DNA of 64,000 nt from Oscillospiraceae bacterium (GCA_902363145.1 CABIZB010000003.1:186001-250000), one strand, 5' to 3'; positions 31,827 through 41,067 are shown, counted from the first letter of the stretch. A program made the numbers and translations. The notes: generated by a model not told the origin, from the sequence alone.

Positions 31827-33335
31827 TCACTTCACAAACTGCCACTCATCAAACTCGGCATTCTGAGAAATAACAAAATAAATATCATGCTCTCCGCTTA
31901 TCTTCTTTTTGAGCTTTGCGCAGACAATTTTCATATCCTTGCAGTCAAACTCGGCTGCACCAACAAGCGTATCTTTTCCGTCAAGATACACCTCTATCCT
32001 GCCCTTGCCCTTTGCTTTTACCGCAAATGAGGACGCTCCGCTGCCGAAATCCGCTCCCTTTACCCACACAACAGCTGCCTTGCCGCCGTCAGCAGAAGAT
32101 GAAACGGTCATATTTCCCGCAACGTCCGTGTTGTTATAGGAAACATCTGCTGAGGAAAAGGCGGTCTCTGCCTGATTTACGGCAAATGGGTCAAGAGGCT
32201 TTATCTGCTCTGCACCGTTCTTGTCTGCATTCACTCTGCCGATGGTAACAGTCTCCTCATCGACCACAGCCTCATTTACGCACAGGCTTCTGAAGCCGCC
32301 CTCTGTGCCCAGCGCTTTCTGTGGGAAAAGCGAATGATAAAATAAATAATATCTGTCCTTATATTTCTGGAGATGAGTATGGTTGTTGCTGTACTCCATT
32401 CCCGCTTCTCCGGGATTTTTGAAGTAATAGTCACGATACTCCCAGCTGTCGGGATCAAGAGGGGTCTTGGTGGTCAGATACGCCATACTGCACGCAGGCG
32501 CACGATCAGTCTTGGGATAACCCCATTTAAGGTGGGTGCTCCAGTCGTTGTTATATGTATAGACATATGTTCCGTTGATGAAATTCAGCTCGCTTGCCTC
32601 AAAATGATACGACGAGGGTATCTTCTTGATATCGCTGTCCAGGGATATCATATCGCTGCCCAGTCGGACTATTCTTGCGCTGTCCTCTCCGCCGCCGAAG
32701 GAGAGCCAGCCTGTGCCCTCATCATCGATGACAACACCCGGGTCAAAGGGAGTTTTGCAGCCGTCCAGACCCTTTGTATTCCCGTCAATGATAGACTTGC
32801 CCAGAGGGTCAGTCCATGGCCCTGTGGGAGAATCTGCGGTAAGCACTCCCACTCCCCAGCCGCTGTTTGAATAGTAAAGGTAAAAATGCGTCTTGCCGTC
32901 CTCCTCAACTCTCGATACCACTGACGGCGCCCATGAAGCTATTGCCCACGGGGATATCTCACCAACGTCGATAGTGCCGTGATATGTCCAGTTTACCATA
33001 TCATCGGTGGAAAGCATGACCAGTGACTTTATATGCTCATATGTATTGCTGCCCTCGGCGCCCACAGCCTCATACTGCTGCTGATCGTTGGTGCCGTAAA
33101 CATACAGCCTGCCCTCATATTCCACAGCTGTAGGGTCGGCGCAGAAAATATTGGAGATAAGGGGATTTCCCGTAGTTTTGGTGATATTGTCGGTAACGGC
33201 GGTTATCTTTACTCCCTTGGAAGCAGATTTTATCTTCTCCCCCTCCATCGTAACGGAAGAGATATCCGCATCACCGCAGGAACACATCACCATCGCTGCT
33301 GCAGCCGCAAACAGTATCGCAGGTAATTTTTTCAT
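31827..33335 (-). CDS. Glycoside hydrolase family 43 lipoprotein
   Basis: A 502-residue exported enzyme of the beta-xylosidase/alpha-L-arabinofuranosidase family. Start ATG 33335 (MKKLPAILFAAAAAMVMC) has AAAGGAG upstream; the lipobox Cys is in VMCSCGD. The five-bladed propeller domain shows the catalytic base Asp in NIFCADPTAVEYEGRLY, a second Asp in TPFDPGVVIDDEG and the likely acid Glu in YHFEASELNFINGTYVY. The last ~130 residues (from about KPLDPFAVNQAE) resemble a CBM6-like carbohydrate-binding beta sandwich. It acts on the cell surface on arabinoxylan-type or related glycans. It is monocistronic with its own promoter. Confidence 0.9.
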   Translation of the reverse strand: MKKLPAILFAAAAAMVMCSCGDADISSVTMEGEKIKSASKGVKITAVTDNITKTTGNPLISNIFCADPTAVEYEGRLYVYGTNDQQQYEAVGAEGSNTYEHIKSLVMLSTDDMVNWTYHGTIDVGEISPWAIASWAPSVVSRVEEDGKTHFYLYYSNSGWGVGVLTADSPTGPWTDPLGKSIIDGNTKGLDGCKTPFDPGVVIDDEGTGWLSFGGGEDSARIVRLGSDMISLDSDIKKIPSSYHFEASELNFINGTYVYTYNNDWSTHLKWGYPKTDRAPACSMAYLTTKTPLDPDSWEYRDYYFKNPGEAGMEYSNNHTHLQKYKDRYYLFYHSLFPQKALGTEGGFRSLCVNEAVVDEETVTIGRVNADKNGAEQIKPLDPFAVNQAETAFSSADVSYNNTDVAGNMTVSSSADGGKAAVVWVKGADFGSGASSFAVKAKGKGRIEVYLDGKDTLVGAAEFDCKDMKIVCAKLKKKISGEHDIYFVISQNAEFDEWQFVK

Positions 33336-33371
33336 AAAAGCTCTCCTTTCGCTGTATATTTGCATATTTTT

Positions 33372-33400
33372 ATTATACCATACATAATTCATTTTTTCAA
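33372..33400 (-). promoter_or_regulatory. Promoter of the GH43 gene
   Basis: Minus strand TTGAAA, 17-bp spacer, TATAAT with an extended TGG before the -10. Confidence 0.85.
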
Positions 33401-33491
33401 TATTTTTATATGCTGTATGCGATGACTTTTTGTGCAGGAAACGATAGATGACCGATTTTCATCTTTTTTTCGACTTTTTTTGAAATATCAC

Positions 33492-33520
33492 TTGAAATCA
33501 ACGGAAAAATTTTGTATAAT
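33492..33520 (+). promoter_or_regulatory. Promoter of the LytTR/GHKL two-component operon
   Basis: TTGAAA, 17-bp spacer, TATAAT, about 50 bases before the ATG. Confidence 0.85.
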
Positions 33521-33573
33521 AAATATGTGTTATGTGTATTGTATTTCAGATAGAAAGGACGTGACAAAGATAT

Positions 33574-34326
33574 ATGGTAAACATCATAGTTTGCGACGAC
33601 GAGGCGGTGTTTCTTGATATCATTTCCGATGAAGCAAACAGGGTGATGTCAAAGCATAACCTTGAATATCAGTGTATAAAATTCAAGAGCAGCAGCGATT
33701 TTGTGGAGCTTATCGACAAGGGCGAGACTGTTCCCCATATCGTTTTCCTTGATATAGATATGCCCGAAATTGACGGTAAGCAGGTCGCTTTAAAGCTGAA
33801 AAAAGCATACCCAAACTGCCAGCTTATTTTCTTCACCTCCCACGAGGACGAGATAGTCAATGCCTTCGATTATAACGCCAACGGCTTTCTCTCAAAATAC
33901 AATCTTGCGGAAAAGTTTGAGGATAACATCATAAGAGTACTGGGCAACATCAATGCCAGCGAGCCTGATTACGTCCAGCTCTGCGTGTTCACATCGGACA
34001 ATCGCTGCGAGCGTGTGAACTACGATTATTCCCGCATCGCCTATCTGGAATGTATCATGAAAAAGGCATACCTCAACACCGTTGATGGCGGATGCTACAG
34101 GATAAAATGCGGTCTGTGGCGTGAAATAATCCAGAAATTCGACAAACTGCCTTTCGCCGTTCCTCATCAGAACTACATTGTCAATATGAACTGCATTTCA
34201 AGAATTACAGGTGAAGAGCTTTATATAGATCAGCTTAACAAACAGATATCCGTCAGCAAGCACAGACGTAAGGATTTTTTAAAGAGATACTCTGATTATT
34301 CTATGTCTAAGGGGCGTACTGATTAA
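33574..34326 (+). CDS. LytTR family response regulator
   Basis: A 250-residue regulator. The receiver domain has the acidic pair in IIVCDDEAVFL, the phosphorylated Asp in VFLDIDMPEIDG, Thr/Ser in FFTSHEDEIV and Lys in GFLSKYNL. The C-terminal ~110 residues are a LytTR DNA-binding domain (RIAYLECIMKKAYLNTVDGG, FAVPHQNYIVNMNCISRITG, ISVSKHRRKDFLKRYSDY). The sensor kinase gene begins two bases after its stop. Peptide-sensing or virulence-type roles are common for this class; the regulon here is unknown. Confidence 0.92.
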   Translation: MVNIIVCDDEAVFLDIISDEANRVMSKHNLEYQCIKFKSSSDFVELIDKGETVPHIVFLDIDMPEIDGKQVALKLKKAYPNCQLIFFTSHEDEIVNAFDYNANGFLSKYNLAEKFEDNIIRVLGNINASEPDYVQLCVFTSDNRCERVNYDYSRIAYLECIMKKAYLNTVDGGCYRIKCGLWREIIQKFDKLPFAVPHQNYIVNMNCISRITGEELYIDQLNKQISVSKHRRKDFLKRYSDYSMSKGRTD

Positions 34327-34328
34327 AA

Positions 34329-35627
34329 ATGCTATACCTTTTCACCGTAATGGAAGCTGTTATAATCGTTATAATGTTTCTCATTATGTTCAGGACCCGC
34401 TTCAAGGGGTTAAAAGCGGTCCTCAGTTTTATTCTCGGAACAGCAGCTGCAAGTGCATTCACGATACTTGTAATAAACCTGCCGCTGCACATCAAAACTA
34501 CTCTTACAGTTGCGGCATATACAATAGCCTGCTTATGCGTTTTTGATATCAAATGGCAAAATTCGCTTATGATATCATTGCTTGGCTGCTATGAGCTTAT
34601 AGCCTGCGATATCATATCGGCAAACCTTATCGCAGCTGCGGCAAGCACGCCGATGATGTCTGTCGTTACACCCGATTCCATGATATATCTGGTGCTGGGA
34701 ATAATCTCCAAGCTGTTTGCTATGGCGGTAGTTATTTGCAGTGCATTTTTCCTGCGTAAGCTTGATTTCAACGTTCCTCTGAAATACAGCATCATACTTA
34801 ATATCATACTGCTTCTGCTGTCATTCGCCAATCTGTTCTTCGGTCAGATAACCTCAAGCGTTATCACAGCACTGGACCATCTTCAGGTCGTGGTGATGTG
34901 CTCATCATATATGATAGTAATGATATTGGTGCTGGTTCTGTTCTTTAACCTTTGCAAGTACTTTTCCACAGAAGCGGAGCTTAACTACTCCAACCTGAAA
35001 AATGACTTTCTGGAGCAGCAGCTGGAACAGCAGAAGTCTGCCGAAAAAAGCATACGCACCATAAAGCACGATATGCTCAATCATCTTTCCGCCCTTGATT
35101 ATCTTAACAAAAGCGGCGAAACAGAACGCTTTGACAGCTATATGAAAACACTCATCTCCCGCACCTCCGTTCCTTTCAGGAACAATATAACAGGTATTCA
35201 GATGCTTGATGCCATTCTTTCGCTCAAATATCAGGTGGCAAAGGATAACGATGCTTCAATAAAGGTAAATTCCACAGGCGTAAAGCATTATCCCGATGTA
35301 AGCGAATACTGCCTCAGCTCCATATTTGCAAATCTGCTGGACAATGCCATTGAGGGCGCTGGCAGCGCAGATGAGAAGGACAGGGAGATAACAGTCGATA
35401 TCACCGAAAATGCAGGCTGCCTGAACGCAAGGATAACAAATCACTACAACGAGAACGCTCAGAACGATATAATTGCCGCAGGCAAGGGGCATATCCACAA
35501 GGGTCTGGGCATAAGCATTGCAAAGAATGCCGCAGAGGAGAACAAGGGTATGTTTGAATACACTGCGGAAAACGGAATTTTCACCGCAATGGTGGTTCTG
35601 CCTGTAAGCGAAAAAACAATAGGTTAA
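34329..35627 (+). CDS. GHKL-domain sensor histidine kinase (AgrC-like topology)
   Basis: A 432-residue membrane kinase, partner of the LytTR regulator. About six N-terminal helices (to about residue 215) are followed by a coiled segment (LEQQLEQQKSAEKSIRTI), the phospho-acceptor region IKHDMLNHLSALDYL, the N-box NLLDNAIEGAG and a GHKL G-box KGLGISIAKNAAEENKG. No peptide precursor or agrB gene is adjacent, so the signal is unknown. It ends at a strong terminator. Confidence 0.92.
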   Translation: MLYLFTVMEAVIIVIMFLIMFRTRFKGLKAVLSFILGTAAASAFTILVINLPLHIKTTLTVAAYTIACLCVFDIKWQNSLMISLLGCYELIACDIISANLIAAAASTPMMSVVTPDSMIYLVLGIISKLFAMAVVICSAFFLRKLDFNVPLKYSIILNIILLLLSFANLFFGQITSSVITALDHLQVVVMCSSYMIVMILVLVLFFNLCKYFSTEAELNYSNLKNDFLEQQLEQQKSAEKSIRTIKHDMLNHLSALDYLNKSGETERFDSYMKTLISRTSVPFRNNITGIQMLDAILSLKYQVAKDNDASIKVNSTGVKHYPDVSEYCLSSIFANLLDNAIEGAGSADEKDREITVDITENAGCLNARITNHYNENAQNDIIAAGKGHIHKGLGISIAKNAAEENKGMFEYTAENGIFTAMVVLPVSEKTIG

Positions 35628-35632
35628 AAGTT

Positions 35633-35667
35633 AAAAGCTGCTGCACCGATTCGGCACAGCAGCTTTT
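35633..35667 (+). terminator. Terminator of the two-component operon
   Basis: Stem AAAAGCTGCTG / CAGCAGCTTTT with a 13-base loop, between convergent genes. Confidence 0.9.
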
Positions 35668-36861
35668 TCAGTCGTATATAAAGCTTCCCGTAAAGAAATC
35701 CGATTCGTCAGCGGGCGGCTCGGTCTCGGAGGGGATAGTGACAGTCTCTTCCGTCTCTGTGGTCTCTTCCGTTACGGAAGTGGTCTCGGAAGATATTTCC
35801 TCGGAAATATCGGCAGATACATCTGATGTCTCGGGCAGCTCTTCCGTTTCGGTAACGACCGCCGCAGTCTCAGTCACTGCCTCGGCACTGTCGGGGATGA
35901 TCACTATCGCCTGAGAATACATCTGCTTGAAGCGTATCTCAAATTTATCGATATTGTAGTCGATAATGCCTTTCATGGGGTCATTGAGGGTAACGGTAGA
36001 ATTTGCGATGTTAAAGCCTGCCAGCACAAAGCAGTGCTCGTTCAGGTACCAGTCCAGCTTTTCGCCTGTGGCATTGTCGTACCATGTTTCGTAATACTCA
36101 GGCTCTATCATGCCATCGGTTGCCCAGCAGAGAACGGGCGTGCCTGCGATAAGATATTCGTACAATGTATCAGGGTGGCAGCCGGATATGTTTTTCACCG
36201 TATATCCCCCGCCGTGAGATGATATGTACTTGTTTGCCGCCTTTTCAATGGCGGGCGAAAAACAGCCGTAGCCTCTTGAAAAAGGGTCGCCTATGAAATA
36301 ATCGAAAAAGCTGTCTTTGTAAAGTTTCCCATCAGCTGTGCGGGCATTGCCCCATGAGGTGGGAAGATAATTTTTTGCCATGTCGGTCTTTTCTGCGTCA
36401 AATCCATAGTGGCGCAGAAGAGTTGTAAGTGCGGTTATCTCGCAGCCCACAGGCAGCTCGGGATTTTGCAGGATATTTTCCATATCAATGTAAACGGAGT
36501 TGCTGTCATAATCCTTGCGCTGACGGCTGGTGATTATGGTGCGTGACACTGATGTTACCGTGGTTTCGGCAGCCTCTTCCGCCGCTTCTTCGGGAGCTTC
36601 GGGATAATCGGCAGTCTCCTCGGGGAGCACCTCCGTCTCCGTCTCTTCCTCGGGATACTCCTCAAATTCAATGTCATGGCCGTACCTTGCATCAGTCTCC
36701 TCAGGCTCGGAAATAACGTCCGTCTGAGTGTGGTACTCCTCGGGCATGGTGTTTACTGTCTCCACCGAATCGGGATCACCCTTTTTTATAAGCACAAGGC
36801 TTACTATTATCACGGTGGCAAAGAATACGAATACTCCCGCCCGTGCAAAAGTTCTCTTCAT
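35668..36861 (-). CDS. C39-like peptidase family membrane protein
   Basis: A 397-residue protein. The ATG at 36861 has AAAGGA 8 bases upstream. An N-terminal membrane helix (AGVFVFFATVIIVSLVLI) is followed by a ~85-residue Glu/Thr-rich linker and an extracytoplasmic C39-type domain: candidate catalytic Cys in PELPVGCEITALTTLLRHYG, His in LNEHCFVLAGF and Asp in LNDPMKGIIDY. The C-terminal ~70 residues are again Thr/Glu-rich. It resembles the YvpB-like subgroup rather than bacteriocin-processing C39 domains fused to ABC transporters. The gene starts 26 bases after the GGDEF gene and is probably in its operon. Confidence 0.82.
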   Translation of the reverse strand: MKRTFARAGVFVFFATVIIVSLVLIKKGDPDSVETVNTMPEEYHTQTDVISEPEETDARYGHDIEFEEYPEEETETEVLPEETADYPEAPEEAAEEAAETTVTSVSRTIITSRQRKDYDSNSVYIDMENILQNPELPVGCEITALTTLLRHYGFDAEKTDMAKNYLPTSWGNARTADGKLYKDSFFDYFIGDPFSRGYGCFSPAIEKAANKYISSHGGGYTVKNISGCHPDTLYEYLIAGTPVLCWATDGMIEPEYYETWYDNATGEKLDWYLNEHCFVLAGFNIANSTVTLNDPMKGIIDYNIDKFEIRFKQMYSQAIVIIPDSAEAVTETAAVVTETEELPETSDVSADISEEISSETTSVTEETTETEETVTIPSETEPPADESDFFTGSFIYD

Positions 36862-36886
36862 CTGATCTTTCCTTTTCCTGCGCATA

Positions 36887-38821
36887 TCATCTGCGCAGCT
36901 TTTGCCTTGCTGTCTTGTTTTCGTACATATTTGCGTCAGCCTTATGCACCACATCTTCTATTGTCATATCAGCCGTAAGCTCTGCACAGCAGCCGCCTAT
37001 GCTGGCGGATATCTCATAGGGCTTGCACGAGGTCTTGTTTTCCTCGGCAATAGCGTTTGTGAACTTGTTTATCCTTGCAAGCATATCCGCTCCGCAATAA
37101 TCACCCAAGCCGATAATGTAAAACTCGTCTCCGCCTGCCCTTACGCATATCTCATCGTTTCGGGTAATGAGACGGGCAGCGGTGGCGATAGCATTGATGC
37201 CGTAGTCCCCCTCGGAATGGCCATAGTGGTCATTAACATATTTAAGTCCGTCCATGTCGATAACAAACGCAAGGCAGGTATCGGCACCGGGGCGTTCAAG
37301 CATTTCTCTGATCCTTGCTTCCATTCCACGCCTGTTGTAAAGTCCCGTCATAGCGTCTCTCTGAGAAAAGGCGGTAAGGCGGCTTCTCACACGGGTTAGC
37401 TCTATGGCATTGTTCACATTTCTTATCCAGTTCCTGAAAACAATACCTATCTTGGTCTTGCTTTCCAGCGAACATTGAAGCACTCCGTAGCCAAAGGTAT
37501 GCTCACTGAAGTGAACGGGCGCAAAGTAGTAAACAGACGGCTTGTCATGCTCTATCCACAGGTCGGGCAGCATTAGCTTTGTATCAAAGGAAGCGGAATC
37601 AACGTCCATAAATGTACCCTTTGTAACGTTATCGCCGTAAATGGCATGAAGCATAAGCTTCATTTTTTCCGGATAGCCGCTTATTATCTGCTTGTCGGTA
37701 TCCAGCCAGTCCTCATCGAGGCAGAGGTAAAAATTCTCATAGGGCGATATAAGATATGTAGCCTTGAATATCTCGCCCAGACATTCATCGGGCGATTCAA
37801 CAGCAGTAAGATTTTCAAACATATAGCTTTCGACAAGTCTGCCGATATCCACGGAGAAGTTGATATCTTTTCTGCCGAAATTCTCATTAACATTATAAAT
37901 CAGGCTGTTGATGGAATCCTTGACGTGCTCAACATTCTCTGGACATCCGCAGCTGCTGCCGATGAACAGACCCTTTTCAAACTCCCACTTTTCATTGGGG
38001 TCGGGTCCCACATTCTCGATAAGCTCATGGAGCCTTGCCACAGCCTTCTGCGCAGCCTGAGCCGCCGCAGGCACATATGACGTGATTGAGGGAGTATTGA
38101 TGGCACTTTCGGGAACGCAGTCAAAGCCTGTGATTATTATATCCTCAGGCACTCTTATGCCATTTTCCATGAGCCTGTTTGCAAGACCCATAGCCATATG
38201 GTCGCTCATGGAGATCACAGCTTCGGGTCTGGGTATCTCTCCCGAAATGATCTTATCCCCCAGAGCCTCGCCGCCTGTGTACCAGAAATCGCCGTAAAAT
38301 ACCTTGCTCTCGTCAAAGAGGATATTGTGAGCGGCATAGGTGTCCTTTATTCCTTCAAGTCTTTCGTCCGTAACATAATAGTCCTTCATACCCGCAAGGA
38401 TAACAATGTCCCTGCAGCCGTGCACACCTACGATATGCTCGGTTATATCTGCCATTGCGGAACGGTCATCGGTGCATATCATCTCAAAGCCGCCCATGGG
38501 CAGATCAAGGGTCACAGCAGGCTTGCCGCTTTCCTTTATGCGCTGCACAAGGCGGTCGGTCTGCTCCTTGTTTCCCTCTGTATCATAAGCAAGTGGAGTA
38601 AGGATAACACCGTCCAGCTTATCAAAATCTGCCAGATTGAAAATATTAAGCTCGCCCAGCAGATAATTTCTGTAATAATGCTTGGCATTTACCAGCGGAC
38701 AGAACACTGCAACATCATATCCGTACATATCGCATCTGCTGAAAACGCCGTTCATTACACGCTGCTGATATATTGATTCGGGATTTACTATAATAAGCCC
38801 TATTTTCTTTCTTTCAGTCAT
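36887..38821 (-). CDS. Sugar-binding-domain/GGDEF fusion, predicted diguanylate cyclase
   Basis: A 644-residue cytoplasmic protein. Residues ~1-300 are a periplasmic-binding-protein type I domain of the LacI/GalR kind (KIGLIIVNPESIYQQRVMNG, DGVILTPLAYD, GLANRLMENGIRVPEDIIIT), but with no HTH before it. A ~170-residue linker domain follows. The C-terminal GGDEF domain has SQRDAMTGLYNRRG, FVIDMDGLKYVNDHYGHSEG and an intact CVRAGGDEFYIIG; the position of the inhibitory RxxD site reads RNDE. It should make a cyclic dinucleotide in response to a small ligand, possibly a sugar. It lacks membrane segments and a signal peptide. SD AAGGAGA precedes the ATG; the C39-like gene follows. Confidence 0.88.
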   Translation of the reverse strand: MTERKKIGLIIVNPESIYQQRVMNGVFSRCDMYGYDVAVFCPLVNAKHYYRNYLLGELNIFNLADFDKLDGVILTPLAYDTEGNKEQTDRLVQRIKESGKPAVTLDLPMGGFEMICTDDRSAMADITEHIVGVHGCRDIVILAGMKDYYVTDERLEGIKDTYAAHNILFDESKVFYGDFWYTGGEALGDKIISGEIPRPEAVISMSDHMAMGLANRLMENGIRVPEDIIITGFDCVPESAINTPSITSYVPAAAQAAQKAVARLHELIENVGPDPNEKWEFEKGLFIGSSCGCPENVEHVKDSINSLIYNVNENFGRKDINFSVDIGRLVESYMFENLTAVESPDECLGEIFKATYLISPYENFYLCLDEDWLDTDKQIISGYPEKMKLMLHAIYGDNVTKGTFMDVDSASFDTKLMLPDLWIEHDKPSVYYFAPVHFSEHTFGYGVLQCSLESKTKIGIVFRNWIRNVNNAIELTRVRSRLTAFSQRDAMTGLYNRRGMEARIREMLERPGADTCLAFVIDMDGLKYVNDHYGHSEGDYGINAIATAARLITRNDEICVRAGGDEFYIIGLGDYCGADMLARINKFTNAIAEENKTSCKPYEISASIGGCCAELTADMTIEDVVHKADANMYENKTARQKLRR

Positions 38822-39217
38822 AAACTGTCTCCTTCTGATGCCTGAAACGACCGGTTTAACGCAAAACGTACAATTAAATATATTTTACCCTAAAAAAGCA
38901 CATTATATATGAACATTTTTGCCGTTTTTGATAAATTTACATACAAATTTTACTCTCATCTTTATTGACTTTCATTTGCATTTCAAGATATATAACAAGC
39001 CCATTATATATTTTCTCCAAGCGCATTATTTTTATATGTAGCTTTTGCACAAAGTCAGCATAAAAAACACGTTAATGATAGACATATTTTGAGAATTTTC
39101 GACGTTAAAAAATATCGCTTGAATGTTAATATATATTATGCTATAATTCATATCGTTGTATTTAAGGACATTGTAATTAAGGTTGGAAGGATATAAGATG
39201 AGAAAGGATGTATGGTC
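38822..39217. other. A/T-rich divergent intergenic region with a repeated AGCnCATTAT motif
   Basis: About 395 bases without a gene. Three similar 14-base motifs lie at 38897, 38998 and 39020: AGCACATTATATAT, AGCCCATTATATAT and AGCGCATTATTTTT. Two sigma-A-like promoters face plus: TTGACT-18-TATATA at 38965 (weak) and the one at 39119. An 13-residue ORF (39198-39239, SD GGAAGG) overlaps the antiporter start. Confidence 0.5.
39119..39147 (+). promoter_or_regulatory. Promoter of the antiporter gene
   Basis: TTGAAT, 17-bp spacer, TATAAT with extended TGC before the -10. Confidence 0.8.
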
Positions 39218-40420
39218 ATGGAGGATTACAGCTATTTAATTTCTATCGCACTGATACTGCTCAGCACAAAGGTTCTGGGTCTTTTTTCAAAGGTAGTGCG
39301 TCTCCCCCAGGTAGTAGGTGCGCTGCTTGCGGGCATTATTCTTGGACCTGCCTGTCTTGGCATAGTCCACTCAACGGAGATGCTCAGCAATCTCTCTGAG
39401 ATAGGCGTTATCGTACTTATGTTCGCAGCAGGTCTTGAGACCGACATCGACGAGTTAAAGCGCTCGGGCAAGGCTTCTTTCCTTATCGCCCTCATAGGCG
39501 TTCTGGTTCCTCTGGCAGGCGGTGCGGCAGTTGCTTATTTCTTTAACGACAGCACCGATTCCAACGTTATGCTCCAGAATATCTTCATCGGCATCATTCT
39601 CACAGCTACTTCCGTAAGTATCACTGTTGAGACACTGAAAGAAATGGGCAAGCTTTCCACCCGTGCAGGCAACGCAATACTGGGTGCGGCTATCATTGAT
39701 GATATCCTTGGCATCATCGCCCTTACAGTAGTTATAAGCATGGCTGACGAAAGCGTAAACATCGGCATCGTGCTGCTTAAGATCCTCGGCTTCTTCGCAT
39801 TCACATTTGTTGCTGCTGTGGGCTACCACTACGCATTCAAGAAGTGGACAGACAACAGTGCTGTAAAGCTCAGAAGATATGTTGTTATCAGCTTTGTTTT
39901 CTGCCTCGTTCTTGCATACTGCGCAGAGGTATTCTTCGGAGTTGCCGATATCACAGGCGCATTCTTCGCAGGTCTTGCTCTTTCGGGCACAAAGAAATCC
40001 GAGTACATCTCCAAGAGATTTGATACACTTTCTTACCTGCTCCTCTCCCCTATCTTCTTCGCAGGAATCGGTCTTAAGGTCGAGCTTCCAAAGATGAACG
40101 GCGAGATCGTTCTCTTCACAGTTCTTCTCTGTGTTGTGGCTGCACTTACAAAGGTAATCGGCTGCGGACTGGGCGCAAAGATATGCAAATATACCTCTAA
40201 AGAGTCTCTCCAGATAGGCGTGGGCATGATATCACGAGGCGAGGTGGCACTTATCGTTGCCAACAAGGGCGAGGCTGTGGGACTTATGTCCGACAAGTTC
40301 TTTGCTCCCGTTATCATAATGGTAGTGTTCACCACAGTGGTAACTCCCGTTCTGCTGAAGCTTGTTTTCAAGGACAAGACAAGCGAGCCTGAGACAAAGC
40401 CCGAGGCTCAGACAGTCTGA
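39218..40420 (+). CDS. Cation:proton antiporter (CPA2/KefB-like)
   Basis: A 400-residue membrane protein with about twelve helices. KVVRLPQVVGALLAGIILGP, VLMFAAGLETDIDELKR, GAAIIDDILGIIALTVVIS (the conserved acidic pair of the ion site) and SRGEVALIVANKGE are CPA2 family motifs. It lacks the C-terminal RCK/TrkA-N domain of KefB/KefC, so it is a bare exchanger of Na+ or K+ for H+. The ATG at 39218 has AAAGGA 9 bases upstream; the ATG at 39212 is too close to that SD. A 13-codon upstream ORF overlaps the start. Monocistronic, with a promoter and terminator. Confidence 0.92.
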   Translation: MEDYSYLISIALILLSTKVLGLFSKVVRLPQVVGALLAGIILGPACLGIVHSTEMLSNLSEIGVIVLMFAAGLETDIDELKRSGKASFLIALIGVLVPLAGGAAVAYFFNDSTDSNVMLQNIFIGIILTATSVSITVETLKEMGKLSTRAGNAILGAAIIDDILGIIALTVVISMADESVNIGIVLLKILGFFAFTFVAAVGYHYAFKKWTDNSAVKLRRYVVISFVFCLVLAYCAEVFFGVADITGAFFAGLALSGTKKSEYISKRFDTLSYLLLSPIFFAGIGLKVELPKMNGEIVLFTVLLCVVAALTKVIGCGLGAKICKYTSKESLQIGVGMISRGEVALIVANKGEAVGLMSDKFFAPVIIMVVFTTVVTPVLLKLVFKDKTSEPETKPEAQTV

Positions 40421-40440
40421 TAATTAAAATAAATTGCGGC

Positions 40441-40476
40441 AAATTCCGCCTGTTTATCGGCAGGCGGAATTTTTTG
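40441..40476 (+). terminator. Terminator of the antiporter gene
   Basis: Stem AAATTCCGCCTG / CAGGCGGAATTT with an 8-base loop and TTTTTT; ends about 25 bases before mnmM. Confidence 0.92.
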
Positions 40477-40500
40477 TATATACGCAGGAAAGGAATAATT

Positions 40501-41067
40501 ATGAGAAAAACATTCAACGCACTTGATATTTCAAGAAAGGTCATTGCCTCCCGTGTCCATGAGGGGGATATCTGCATAGATGCTACCGCAGGCAGAGGAA
40601 ACGACACCGCATATCTCTGCGGGCTTGCAGGTGAAAGCGGAAAGATCATCGCCTTTGATATCCAGCAGGAAGCCATTGACAGCACCGCAAAGCTCCTTGA
40701 AGAAAAGGGGCTTTCAAGCCGTGCGGAGCTTATCCTCGGCAGCCACACACAGATGGACAGCTATGCGGAGGAGGGCACAGTTTCCTGTATCACCTTCAAC
40801 TTTGGCTGGCTCCCCGGCGGCGACCACACTGTACACACCATGAAGGACACCAGCATTGAAGCGGTGAAAAAAGCTCTTCGGCTCCTAAAGCAGGGCGGAC
40901 TTATCTCCATGATACTTTACTACGGCAGGGACACGGGCTTTGAGGAAAAGGAAGCTCTCCTTGAATTTGTAAAGACCATCGACAGCGCCGAATATTCCGT
41001 TATTACCGTGGATTTCTCCAACCGCCCCAACTGTCCTCCTATACCCATATTTATTCTTCGTGAATGA
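40501..41067 (+). CDS. mnmM: tRNA 5-aminomethyl-2-thiouridine-methyltransferase MnmM (YtqB family)
   Basis: A 188-residue SAM-dependent methyltransferase. The motif I DATAGRGNDTAYLCGLAG, acidic loop IIAFDIQQEAIDST and the family-specific TFNFGWLPGGDHTVHT place it in the YtqB/PF06962 group (once annotated as rRNA methylase). B. subtilis YtqB completes mnm5s2U34 in tRNA, so the same role is likely here. The ATG at 40501 follows AGGAAAGGA. It sits alone between the antiporter terminator and an unrelated lipoprotein. Confidence 0.85.
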   Translation: MRKTFNALDISRKVIASRVHEGDICIDATAGRGNDTAYLCGLAGESGKIIAFDIQQEAIDSTAKLLEEKGLSSRAELILGSHTQMDSYAEEGTVSCITFNFGWLPGGDHTVHTMKDTSIEAVKKALRLLKQGGLISMILYYGRDTGFEEKEALLEFVKTIDSAEYSVITVDFSNRPNCPPIPIFILRE

